Under the pieces are notes generated by a model. The model did not search any database. It was not told the DNA's origin and saw nothing but the letters and a program-made list of their open reading frames with translations. The position numbers were made by a program, and so were the translations under genes. From Dehalococcoidales bacterium (lineage in GTDB: Bacteria > Chloroflexota > Dehalococcoidia > Dehalococcoidales > UBA2162): 12,802 bases of DNA. The stretch lies in contig JAUSGV010000022.1 in NCBI GenBank assembly GCA_030648675.1, positions 1-12,802 on the forward strand, written 5' to 3'. Within the stretch, counting starts at the first letter, position 1, and the number at the start of each line of letters is the position of its first letter. Shown piece by piece: positions 7,048 to 12,802 of the stretch.

Positions 7048-7056
7048 ATTATAGCA
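7048..7056 (-). promoter_or_regulatory. Extended -10 promoter of the TIGR00725-like gene
   Basis: Reading leftwards, TGCTATAAT (7056-7048) is a perfect extended -10 element. A TTGATT lies 15 bases upstream as a poor -35. The start codon at 6989 leaves a leader of about 50 bases. The promoter faces away from prsW across a 140-base divergent region. Confidence 0.55.
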
Positions 7057-7094
7057 TAACGTCCCAGAAATCAATATAGGATTGTGAAGGATTA

Positions 7095-7123
7095 TTGATT
7101 TGTCTTCACGGTTGGACTAGGAT
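7095..7123 (+). promoter_or_regulatory. Predicted promoter of the PrsW-type gene
   Basis: TTGATT (7095-7100), a 17-base spacer and TAGGAT (7118-7123). The expected first transcribed base is 7130, the A of the ATG, which would give a leaderless mRNA. However, AGGA (7119-7122) seven bases before the ATG could instead be a Shine-Dalgarno used from another promoter, so the two readings compete. Confidence 0.4.
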
Positions 7124-7129
7124 AAATTT

Positions 7130-7951
7130 ATGAGAGCCAAGTCATTTGCCCCGCCCTGGCTGCTTGTACTAATGGTCGGCGTCGTATTATTCGTCTTGAC
7201 CCTCGGGGCAACCATGATCACCGGTAACACGAACTATCTCCCGACTTTGCTTTTGTTGGGTTCGTTTATCGTCCCGGTCACGTTCGTTACCTACTTTTAC
7301 GAATACATCAGGCACCGCGAAATCTCCATCCCTCTGTTGACGACTTGCCTTGTCGCCGGCGGCGTTTTGGGTTCCATCTTTGCCGGGGTAGTCGAACAAG
7401 GCACCCTGAGTACGCTTAACGTCCCCGGGCTCTTCGGTGTCGGCCTGATCGAGGAAATCGCCAAATTGATATTTCCGATCGCGATGTACGTCGGCTGGCG
7501 CTACCGCCATGAGGCCGACGGATTGCTCTTCGGCGTTGCCGCCGGTATGGGTTTCGCCGCCCTGGAAACAATGGGATACGGCTTGACCACTCTTATAGAC
7601 TCGAATGGGGACATCAATTTGCTGACCCAGGTGCTGCTGGCAAGGGGGTTGATCTCTCCTGCAGGACACGCTGCCTGGACCGGTTTCTTTTGCGCCGTTC
7701 TCTGGCGCCAGCGTGAAAAGAAGGGGCATATGGTGATCGACCTGCCCGTCATAGGGGCGTTTGTGGTAGCGATTTTGCTGCACGCGGTGTGGAATATTAA
7801 CGCCAGCATAATTCCGGTAAGTTCTTTGGGTTCTTTGCTCTTGATCCTCGCTAACATGGTGATCGTTACAGTAAGTCTGGTGCTCGTTTTGAACCGCTAT
7901 CGCGAATCGAGAAAGGCAGTGATCGACGGTGGTCTCGTTACCCCTGAGTAG
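7130..7951 (+). CDS. PrsW family intramembrane metalloprotease
   Basis: A 273-residue polytopic membrane protein with about seven to eight hydrophobic segments (for example 10-30, 38-58, 68-88, 100-122, 132-150, 178-193, 204-222, 232-256). The family's conserved polar residues are present within or beside the membrane segments: the EE pair 108-109 (LIEEIAK), E146 (GFAALE), H180 (SPAGHAAWTGF) and H218 (LLHAVWN). Bacillus subtilis PrsW makes the first cut in the anti-sigma factor RsiW. No sigma/anti-sigma pair is nearby here, so the substrate is unknown. The last 14 bases overlap the end of the convergent exonuclease gene. Confidence 0.88.
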   Translation: MRAKSFAPPWLLVLMVGVVLFVLTLGATMITGNTNYLPTLLLLGSFIVPVTFVTYFYEYIRHREISIPLLTTCLVAGGVLGSIFAGVVEQGTLSTLNVPGLFGVGLIEEIAKLIFPIAMYVGWRYRHEADGLLFGVAAGMGFAALETMGYGLTTLIDSNGDINLLTQVLLARGLISPAGHAAWTGFFCAVLWRQREKKGHMVIDLPVIGAFVVAILLHAVWNINASIIPVSSLGSLLLILANMVIVTVSLVLVLNRYRESRKAVIDGGLVTPE

Positions 7952-8450
7952 CCGGGTTTAATGGCCGTCCCAGCAGTTTTTCCTTAAGGGCTTTCAGGTT
8001 CACGACGTCTTCTTTGTTGTATTCCAGCAGGGTCTTCAGGGCATGATCGTCATTGTCGTTGGCGTATGCCCACCAGAGCCTGATCGCTTCAAGGCCGTTG
8101 ACCCCGGTCAGTTTCCGGTTGATGCCTAACTGTCTTTCTACCGATTTCAAGCCGCCGTACAGGTTTCTTTGCCAGCAGTGGAACATAAGGTCGACGTGCT
8201 TGAATTCACGGGAGAGGTCTACCCGGTGCCGGGCGTCGATGAACGGTAGATCGAACCGGCTGCCGTTATAGGTGTGCAGCGTTTTCACACCCTTTAGCGA
8301 ACCCATCAGCCGGTCGGCAGTGATGTCGTCGCCAACGAGTTGGACGAGTTGGTTCTTTTCTCCGCCGACAATATAAATCCCGACCACTGTTATCTGGCAG
8401 AAGTCGGGGGTCAGGCCGGTTGTTTCGATATCCAGGTAGGCTTCGCGCAT
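7938..8450 (-). CDS. YprB-type DEDDy 3'-5' exonuclease domain protein (RNase H-like)
   Basis: A 170-residue single-domain protein. Exonuclease motifs: Exo I YLDIETTGL with D7 and E9, Exo II HTYNGSRFDLPFI with D67, HVDLMF with D87, and Exo III YNKED with Y144 and D148 in the YxxxD form that defines the DEDDy class. GLKSVERQLGI (100-110) is typical of the YprB/RNase_H_2 family. These enzymes remove nucleotides with two metal ions; the substrate here is unknown. ATG 8450 is chosen because GAG-rich sequence lies about seven bases upstream; a TTG two codons earlier is possible. TATAAT at 8474-8469 is a likely -10. The C-terminal codons overlap prsW tail to tail. Confidence 0.87.
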   Translation of the reverse strand: MREAYLDIETTGLTPDFCQITVVGIYIVGGEKNQLVQLVGDDITADRLMGSLKGVKTLHTYNGSRFDLPFIDARHRVDLSREFKHVDLMFHCWQRNLYGGLKSVERQLGINRKLTGVNGLEAIRLWWAYANDNDDHALKTLLEYNKEDVVNLKALKEKLLGRPLNPATQG

Positions 8451-8516
8451 GGACAAACTCTTTTATCGATTATACTATTTTTCCGGCTGGGATGTTGCTG
8501 GTTTGGGGGTTAGGTG

Positions 8517-8918
8517 CTAGAGCTGACGGCGGCTTTTTACGACCGCGATCGATTCTATCTCGATGAGGGCGTTTTTCGGCAGCCTGGCAACTTCGACGGT
8601 GGAACGCGCCGGAGCACTGTCGCCGAAATACTGCTTGTAAACCTCGTTCATCTGTGAAAAATCCCCCATGTTCTGCAGGAACACTGTTGTCTTGACGACG
8701 TCGGCAAGTGAGGCCCCCGCCGCACCGAGTACTCCCTTAATGTTTTCTATGACCTGTTTTGTCTGTGTCGAGATGTCGCTCCCAACCATTTCCCCGTTCT
8801 GGGGGTTTAGTGCCAATTGGCCGGAAAGGAACAGGAAATTCCCTGCCTGAATGGCTTGAGAATAAGGGCCTACCGCTTTCGGTGCAGCATCGGTGGCGAT
8901 AACTTTCTTGGCGGGCAT
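8517..8918 (-). CDS. RidA/YjgF family enamine/imine deaminase
   Basis: A 133-residue protein of typical size. RidA proteins hydrolyse reactive 2-aminoacrylate and related imines formed by PLP enzymes, acting as trimers with active sites between subunits. Family features: GPYSQAI (17-23) with Y19, FLSGQLALNPQNGE (30-43), the central helix TKQVIENIKGVLGAAGASLADVVK, and PARSTVEVARLP with the substrate-binding R105, followed by E120/E121. The ATG at 8918 has GGAGG seven bases upstream. Two TATAAT boxes read on this strand (8947-8942 and 8965-8960) and a TTGACG at 8978-8973 lie upstream, but no pair has ideal spacing. The gene is divergent from the histidine kinase. Confidence 0.95.
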   Translation of the reverse strand: MPAKKVIATDAAPKAVGPYSQAIQAGNFLFLSGQLALNPQNGEMVGSDISTQTKQVIENIKGVLGAAGASLADVVKTTVFLQNMGDFSQMNEVYKQYFGDSAPARSTVEVARLPKNALIEIESIAVVKSRRQL

Positions 8919-9054
8919 TATCCAGCCTCCGTTTCGGCAATATTATACAGACTCCATTCATTATACTGATTCCGTCAAGTTGTTGCCTCGTTTTCCTGGC
9001 TGAAGCCTCATTAAACCGTGTGAATTACTAAAAGAAAACGAAACTGCGGTTTCT

Positions 9055-9083
9055 TTGCGGGTGTCATGAATATTGAGTATAAT
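9055..9083 (+). promoter_or_regulatory. Predicted promoter of the kinase/regulator operon
   Basis: TTGCGG (9055-9060), a 17-base spacer and a perfect TATAAT (9078-9083). Transcription would start near 9090, about 14 bases before the TTG start codon. It lies in a 185-base divergent region shared with ridA, whose possible promoter boxes occupy 8942-8978. Confidence 0.6.
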
Positions 9084-9103
9084 AAATACCCTTAAACCCC
9101 ACG

Positions 9104-10027
9104 TTGGGCAAAAACACGTTGTACAAGAAACTTAAGCTCGATAGCCGGCGAAGAAAAATGCTCCTGCTAAAGTGGGCAGCGGTGTTATTGCCTGCGCTAG
9201 TTTTCATCCTGATCGATGTCGTGTCAAGGCTGCTTCCCTTCAACCCGGAGCGTATTAATTCCGATTTCATCACGGTACATGCGATAAACGGAGCAGCAGT
9301 TATCATCGTTTCTTACATCATATTTACGCTTATCAGCCGGCTGCAGAACAGGATAACCCAGGATAACCGTGATTCGGCAGTCATTCAGGAGCGAGAGCGG
9401 ACAGCCCGTGAGATGCATGACGGTATGGCACAGTTACTGGGTTACATCAATACTCAGACAATCGCGGTTAGAAAGCTGCTTTCCGACAATCGATTCGCCG
9501 AAGCGCGTGAGGAACTCACAAAGATAGAAAACATAGCCCGCGGCCTTTATGCTGACGTCAGAGAGGGGATCCTGGGTTTGAGAATTCCGGCTGACAGTCG
9601 GGATGGGCTTGTTAAAACTATGCGGGAGTATGCGGCGAGCTACACGGAAATGTCAGGTATTCGGATCGAGATCGAGGCTCTTGCCGGTATAGAGCTCTCT
9701 GATTTGAGCCCTTCTTCCGAGATACAACTGACGCGTATTGTGCAAGAGGCTTTGACGAATGTCAGGAAGCATTCCAAAGCTACGAATGCTGTCGTAACCT
9801 TTGCGCGTTGTGGGAACGAACTTTCTTTGACTATAACCGATAACGGCAGAGGATTCGACATGACTCACCTGCCGCCGAGAGAGTGGCCGCGTTTCGGACT
9901 GCAGACTATGAAGGAACGGGCACAGGCTGTCGGCGGTGGTTTTGAAATCCATACCGCGCCTGGCAAAGGATGCAGTATCCTCGTCCGAGTACCGTTTTCC
10001 GGTGAAAAAAGCAGGGGGAAGATATGA
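9104..10027 (+). CDS. Sensor histidine kinase, NarL/DesK-type (HisKA_3 + HATPase_c)
   Basis: A 307-residue membrane kinase. Two hydrophobic segments (about 20-42 and 57-78) bracket only a short loop (about 43-56), so there is no sizeable outside sensor domain. A short linker leads to the HisKA_3 dimerisation helix with EMHDGMAQLLGY and the phosphorylated H105. The ATP-binding domain has an N-box EALTN (215-219), DNGRGF (246-251) and FGLQTMKERA (264-273). It probably senses a membrane or intracellular state and phosphorylates the next gene's product. The start is uncertain: TTG 9104 has no Shine-Dalgarno, and ATG 9158-9160 (residue 19) would begin just before the first membrane segment. The stop overlaps the next ATG (ATGA). 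Confidence 0.92.
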   Translation: MGKNTLYKKLKLDSRRRKMLLLKWAAVLLPALVFILIDVVSRLLPFNPERINSDFITVHAINGAAVIIVSYIIFTLISRLQNRITQDNRDSAVIQERERTAREMHDGMAQLLGYINTQTIAVRKLLSDNRFAEAREELTKIENIARGLYADVREGILGLRIPADSRDGLVKTMREYAASYTEMSGIRIEIEALAGIELSDLSPSSEIQLTRIVQEALTNVRKHSKATNAVVTFARCGNELSLTITDNGRGFDMTHLPPREWPRFGLQTMKERAQAVGGGFEIHTAPGKGCSILVRVPFSGEKSRGKI

Positions 10028-10680
10028 GGATCCTGCTGGCAGACGATCATGCTTTGTTTCGCGCGGGTCTTGCCAGTCTGCTGAGGGCGTGGGGGCTCGA
10101 CGTTGTAGGGCAGGCTAATAATGGCGAAGAAGCTATAACCAAAGTCCGCGAGCTTCATCCTGACCTTGTCATGATGGACATTACGATGCCTGGAACCAAT
10201 GGATTGGAAGCTACTAAGGCTATCAAGACGATGTTTCCCGACGTGAAGATCGTAATCGTTACAGTTTCCGACGACGAACAGGACCTCTTTGAAGCCATTA
10301 AAAGTGGTGCCGAAGGTTATCTCCTGAAGAATTTGCAGGAGAAGGAGTTTGCCGACCTGATAAATCGCCTTGACCGTAATGAACCCATCATATCTCCGGG
10401 CCTGGCGAATAAACTCCTCCAGGAGTTTGTCCGCCTTAAGGAAGAAGAACATTCGTCACAAATGGAGACCGGCTTGACCGAACGGGAAGAAGGGGTTCTA
10501 CGTCATGTAGCCCATGGGGCAACAAACAAGGAAATAGCCGGCTCGCTCCAGATTTCCCCGCATACTGTAAACTTCCATATGAAGAACATCTTGAGCAAAT
10601 TGCACTTGAGAAATAGGGCGGAGGCGGTAGCCTGGGCATTCGAACATGGCTTTGCCCCGAATGAATTAACTAAAGATTAA
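10024..10680 (+). CDS. NarL/LuxR-family response regulator
   Basis: A 218-residue DNA-binding regulator. The receiver domain (1-120) has the acidic pair at D7/D8, phospho-acceptor D52 (VMMDITMPG), T80 and K102. The LuxR-type helix-turn-helix occupies about 150-212 (LTEREEGVLRHVAHGATNKEIA, then ISPHTVNFHMKNILSKL). The ATG overlaps the kinase stop, and GGGGGAAG just upstream gives a good ribosome-binding site, so the two are co-translated as a cognate pair. A rho-independent terminator follows. Targets are unknown; the adjacent cytochrome lipoprotein gene is the nearest candidate. Confidence 0.95.
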   Translation: MRILLADDHALFRAGLASLLRAWGLDVVGQANNGEEAITKVRELHPDLVMMDITMPGTNGLEATKAIKTMFPDVKIVIVTVSDDEQDLFEAIKSGAEGYLLKNLQEKEFADLINRLDRNEPIISPGLANKLLQEFVRLKEEEHSSQMETGLTEREEGVLRHVAHGATNKEIAGSLQISPHTVNFHMKNILSKLHLRNRAEAVAWAFEHGFAPNELTKD

Positions 10681-10714
10681 GCTCCTCCTTTTCTTTTGCT
10701 CGAAAAATGCTGCT

Positions 10715-10746
10715 AAAAAGGGTAGGTAACTAACCTACCTTTTTTA
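10715..10746 (+). terminator. Rho-independent terminator after the two-component operon
   Basis: A perfect stem GGTAGGT (10721-10727)/ACCTACC (10733-10739) with the loop AACTA is followed by six Ts (10740-10745). An A-run sits on the left side, so it could also work on the opposite strand. It lies about 40 bases after the regulator's stop. Confidence 0.9.
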
Positions 10747-10825
10747 TTGGCAACGAACTACCCTATCAAGTATTGAAGTAAGCCGTTGCTTCTGGTTTAT
10801 TAGTCTAAAAGCTTAAGGAGGATCG

Positions 10826-11845
10826 ATGAGCAAGAATAAATCAATTGTCTTCATTGTACCCGGCTTACTTCTGGCCGTCACTCTAACGATGGCGGCATGC
10901 GCCGGGCCTGCCGGGGAAACCGGACCCGCCGGAGTTGCGGGACCTGCCGGCGTTGCCGGACTTGCCGGGATTACCGGACCTACCGGGCCTGCCGGGACTA
11001 CCGGACCCGCCGGACCTACGGGAGCAGTAGGGCCTACCGGACCTGCCGGAGCTACCGGACCCGCCGGGGCTACTGGACCTGCCGGGGCTACCGGACCTGC
11101 CGGGGCTACACCTTCGACCGCAACGATACAGAATCTCATTGCCGAGCAACTGCGGGGAGCCGCGGCGAATGCTTCCAGTATTGCCCGGGGAGGCCGGCTG
11201 TATGATGACTGGATTGCGGAAACCAAAGCGACAACCCCTTCAGGCAACCATTCTTTATGGGCAACTCAGGCCACCAATGCCCGGTCTGGTAAAGACACCT
11301 GGCGCTGCAAGGAATGTCACGGCTGGGACTACAAAGGGAAAGGTGGAGCTTACGGCTCAGGTTCCCACAGAACCGGGTTTGTCGGCGTCTATGATACTGG
11401 TACTACGAAATCCAGGGCACAAATTTTGGAGATCCTGAATGGCGGGAACGATTACCGTCACGATTTCTCCAAATTGATGGATGAGCAATCGCTTAATGAC
11501 CTGGTCAACTTCCTCAGCCAGGGGTTGATAAACGAGACTCGCTATATCGACTATGCTACCAAGAAACCGATCGGGGCCGTCTTGAGCGGGGGGATGACGA
11601 TTTTCAATAATACTTGTGCTGCCTCCGCTTGCCACGGTGCGGACGGGAAGGCGATAAATTTCGGGACCAACACGACACCGGAGTATCTGGGGACACTTGC
11701 CGCGGGTAACCCGTGGGAAGCACTTCATAAGATACGTTCCGGCCAACCGGATGTTGCTCCCATGCCAAAGGGATTGGTTGAAGGCTGGAGCATCCAGGAT
11801 GTTTTGAATATCCTGTCTCATCTACAGACCTTACCGGTGAACTAG
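10826..11845 (+). CDS. Lipoprotein with collagen-like triplet domain fused to a two-haem cytochrome c region
   Basis: A 339-residue exported protein. Residues 1-25 form a signal peptide with a likely lipobox MAAC, making C25 the lipidated N-terminus. Residues 27-95 are 23 uninterrupted Gly-X-Y triplets rich in GPA and GAT, the pattern of bacterial collagen-like triple helices. A spacer with predicted helix (98-130) precedes two haem motifs: CKECH (161-165), a standard CXXCH, and CAASACH (264-270), a CX4CH variant. M218 and M313 (APMPKG) sit where class I cytochromes place the distal ligand, each followed by a closing helix (LNDLVNFLS; IQDVLNILSHLQ). It should sit outside the membrane and carry electrons, probably as a trimer. 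The ATG has AAGGAGG five bases upstream. Confidence 0.9.
   Translation: MSKNKSIVFIVPGLLLAVTLTMAACAGPAGETGPAGVAGPAGVAGLAGITGPTGPAGTTGPAGPTGAVGPTGPAGATGPAGATGPAGATGPAGATPSTATIQNLIAEQLRGAAANASSIARGGRLYDDWIAETKATTPSGNHSLWATQATNARSGKDTWRCKECHGWDYKGKGGAYGSGSHRTGFVGVYDTGTTKSRAQILEILNGGNDYRHDFSKLMDEQSLNDLVNFLSQGLINETRYIDYATKKPIGAVLSGGMTIFNNTCAASACHGADGKAINFGTNTTPEYLGTLAAGNPWEALHKIRSGQPDVAPMPKGLVEGWSIQDVLNILSHLQTLPVN
10904..11110 (+). repeat. In-frame tandem repeat encoding the collagen-like triplets
   Basis: The DNA of the Gly-X-Y tract is built of 9- and 18-base units of the type GGNCCTGCCGGGGCTACC. The last copies (about 11050-11110) are nearly identical, while the first are more diverged, as expected of recent slippage at the 3' end. 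Copy number is likely to vary between strains. Confidence 0.85.
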
Positions 11846-11868
11846 CGTTTCTTGCGCCGCCCCATATA

Positions 11869-11911
11869 CGGAAAGCCCGAAGGAACTCACCTTCGGGCTT
11901 TCCGTTGTTCT
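11869..11911 (+). terminator. Terminator after the cytochrome lipoprotein gene
   Basis: A perfect 15-base stem, CGGAAAGCCCGAAGG (11869-11883) and CCTTCGGGCTTTCCG (11890-11904), with a six-base loop is followed by the pyrimidine-rich TTGTTCT. It starts 23 bases past the stop codon. The trailing T-run is imperfect, but the stem is very strong. Confidence 0.85.
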
Positions 11912-12000
11912 CCTTGAAATAGGCTGAGATGCATCTCGGGATATTTAGGTTAATATGCATGCGGGAATTCGCTGCCGTTAGTGTGAGTTTAGAAAAGTTG

Positions 12001-12009
12001 TGATATAGT
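12001..12009 (+). promoter_or_regulatory. Extended -10 promoter of the comM-like gene, predicted (near-)leaderless
   Basis: TGATATAGT fits an extended -10 (TGn plus TATAGT). No good -35 is visible 17 bases upstream, which extended -10 promoters tolerate. Transcription would begin near 12016, four bases before the ATG, and there is no Shine-Dalgarno. The rest of the gap, 11912-12000, holds only a short palindrome at 11926-11937. Confidence 0.5.
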
Positions 12010-12019
12010 TTAGCCAGTT

Positions 12020-12802
12020 ATGCTCGCCAAGGTCATCAGTTGTGCCGTTTCCGGATTGGATGGAGCGATCGTTGAAGTCGAGACCGACATCACTCCCGGC
12101 CTTCCCTTCTTTGCCATTGTCGGTTTGCCCGACCTGTCCGTCCAGGAAGCCAAAGAGCGGGTGCGAGCGGCTATCCGAAACTCCGGTTTTTCCTTCCCCA
12201 TGAAGCGGATCGCCGTCAATCTCGCCCCTGCCGACCTCAAGAAAGAAGGCCCGGCCTACGACCTTTCCATAGCCGTCGCGATACTGATAAGCTCCGAGCA
12301 GTTTACTGCCGACGTTTCGAAGACGGTTTTCCTCGGTGAGCTTTCCATGGACGGGTCCCTGCGCCACACGAACGGTATTCTGCCCATGGTGTCCGTGGCC
12401 AAAGAGCAAGGGTTCTCCACCATCGTCGTTCCCGAGGTTGACGCCCGAGAAGCCGCTTTGATCGGCGGCGTGAAGATCATACCTATCGAATCGCTGGCGC
12501 AGTTGATTGCCTGCCTCAAGGATGAGATCGCTACCCCGGAATACGTTGCCGAAGAAGAGCCGGAAACCGCCCCGGTCTTTCCGGCGACCGACCTTGCCTA
12601 TATCAAGGGCCAGGAGCACGTGAAGCGTGCTCTGGAGGTCGCTGCCGCCGGCGGACACAATATCGTTATGATGGGTCCGCCCGGGAGCGGCAAAACACTT
12701 CTCGCCCGTGCTCTTCCTTCGATTTTGCCGCCGATGTCTAACGACGAAGCCCTCGAAGTGACCAAGATTTACAGCGTGAGCGGTCTGCTGCCATCAGATA
12801 CG
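12020..12802 (+). CDS. comM: ComM/YifB-type Mg-chelatase-like AAA+ ATPase, N-terminal part
   Basis: The reading frame stays open from ATG 12020 to the right edge, giving 261 codons of a protein normally near 500 residues. It starts MLAKVISCAVSGLDG and continues with GLPFFAIVGLPDLSVQEAKERVRAAI, VNLAPADLKKEGPAYDLSIA and FLGELSMDGSLR, the Lon-protease-like N-terminal domain of this family. It then enters the ATPase domain with IKGQEHVKRALEVAAAGGHN and Walker A GPPGSGKT (219-226). ComM is a hexameric branch-migration helicase that extends donor-strand integration in natural transformation. An in-frame stop three codons upstream fixes the ATG as the start. Only the 3' half is missing. Confidence 0.95.
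   Translation, partial: MLAKVISCAVSGLDGAIVEVETDITPGLPFFAIVGLPDLSVQEAKERVRAAIRNSGFSFPMKRIAVNLAPADLKKEGPAYDLSIAVAILISSEQFTADVSKTVFLGELSMDGSLRHTNGILPMVSVAKEQGFSTIVVPEVDAREAALIGGVKIIPIESLAQLIACLKDEIATPEYVAEEEPETAPVFPATDLAYIKGQEHVKRALEVAAAGGHNIVMMGPPGSGKTLLARALPSILPPMSNDEALEVTKIYSVSGLLPSDT

Noticed and set aside
9865..10452. Minus-strand frame opposite the kinase and regulator
   Set aside because: It runs antisense to the conserved HATPase and receiver domains and shows no recognisable protein features.
10813..11247. Long antisense frame with Pro/Ala/Gly repeats opposite the collagen tract
   Set aside because: It is the complement of the 9/18-base repeat, which stays open in several frames. No ribosome-binding site or independent domain is seen.
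11926..11937. Twelve-base perfect palindrome GAGATGCATCTC
   Set aside because: It is isolated and short, lies well upstream of the comM promoter, and no second copy was noticed in the window.
11978..12658. Long minus-strand frame near the right edge
   Set aside because: It lies opposite the clearly recognisable ComM N-terminal and ATPase sequence, and its composition is that of a shadow frame.

Overview
The window reads as ordinary bacterial chromosome of moderate GC, cut by several families of palindromic intergenic repeats. Gene content suggests Chloroflexota, most likely class Dehalococcoidia: recO/recR/ybaB/dnaX clustering, gap and eno close together, a short NarL-type sensor/regulator pair, and intergenic repeats of this style. 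This is inference from general familiarity; no search was run.

Layout. (1) 1-3171, minus strand, DNA replication and repair: dnaX (clamp-loader tau/gamma subunit) overlaps ybaB by one base. After a repeat-filled gap come recR, a small membrane-anchored protein, and the 5' end of recO, which runs off the left edge. (2) 3172-6399, minus strand, lower glycolysis: gap and eno, separated by a small GIY-YIG nuclease gene that sits between two direct repeats. The repeats supply its start and stop codons. (3) 6427-7951: an inverted second copy of the three-hairpin repeat first seen at 1084-1171, a TIGR00725/LOG-like gene broken by one extra base, and a divergent PrsW-type membrane protease. (4) 7938-8918, minus strand: a DEDDy exonuclease of the YprB type, tail to tail with prsW, and a RidA deaminase. 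(5) 9104-11845, plus strand: a NarL/DesK-type histidine kinase overlapping its LuxR-type response regulator, a strong terminator, then a lipoprotein with 23 uninterrupted collagen-like triplets fused to a two-haem cytochrome c region. (6) 12020-12802, plus strand: the first 261 codons of a ComM/YifB-type Mg-chelatase-like ATPase, cut by the right edge.

How the parts work together. DnaX, YbaB, RecR and RecO are housekeeping replication and recombinational repair functions; RecR and RecO act together in RecFOR gap repair. Gap and Eno serve glycolysis or gluconeogenesis. The kinase/regulator pair may control the cytochrome lipoprotein just downstream, but a terminator separates them and the link is only positional.

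Most worth a second look: the repeat/GIY-YIG/repeat unit at 4451-5107, the collagen-cytochrome lipoprotein, the repairable frameshift at 6686-6688, and promoters of dnaX and comM placed so close to the start codon that the transcripts should be leaderless or nearly so.
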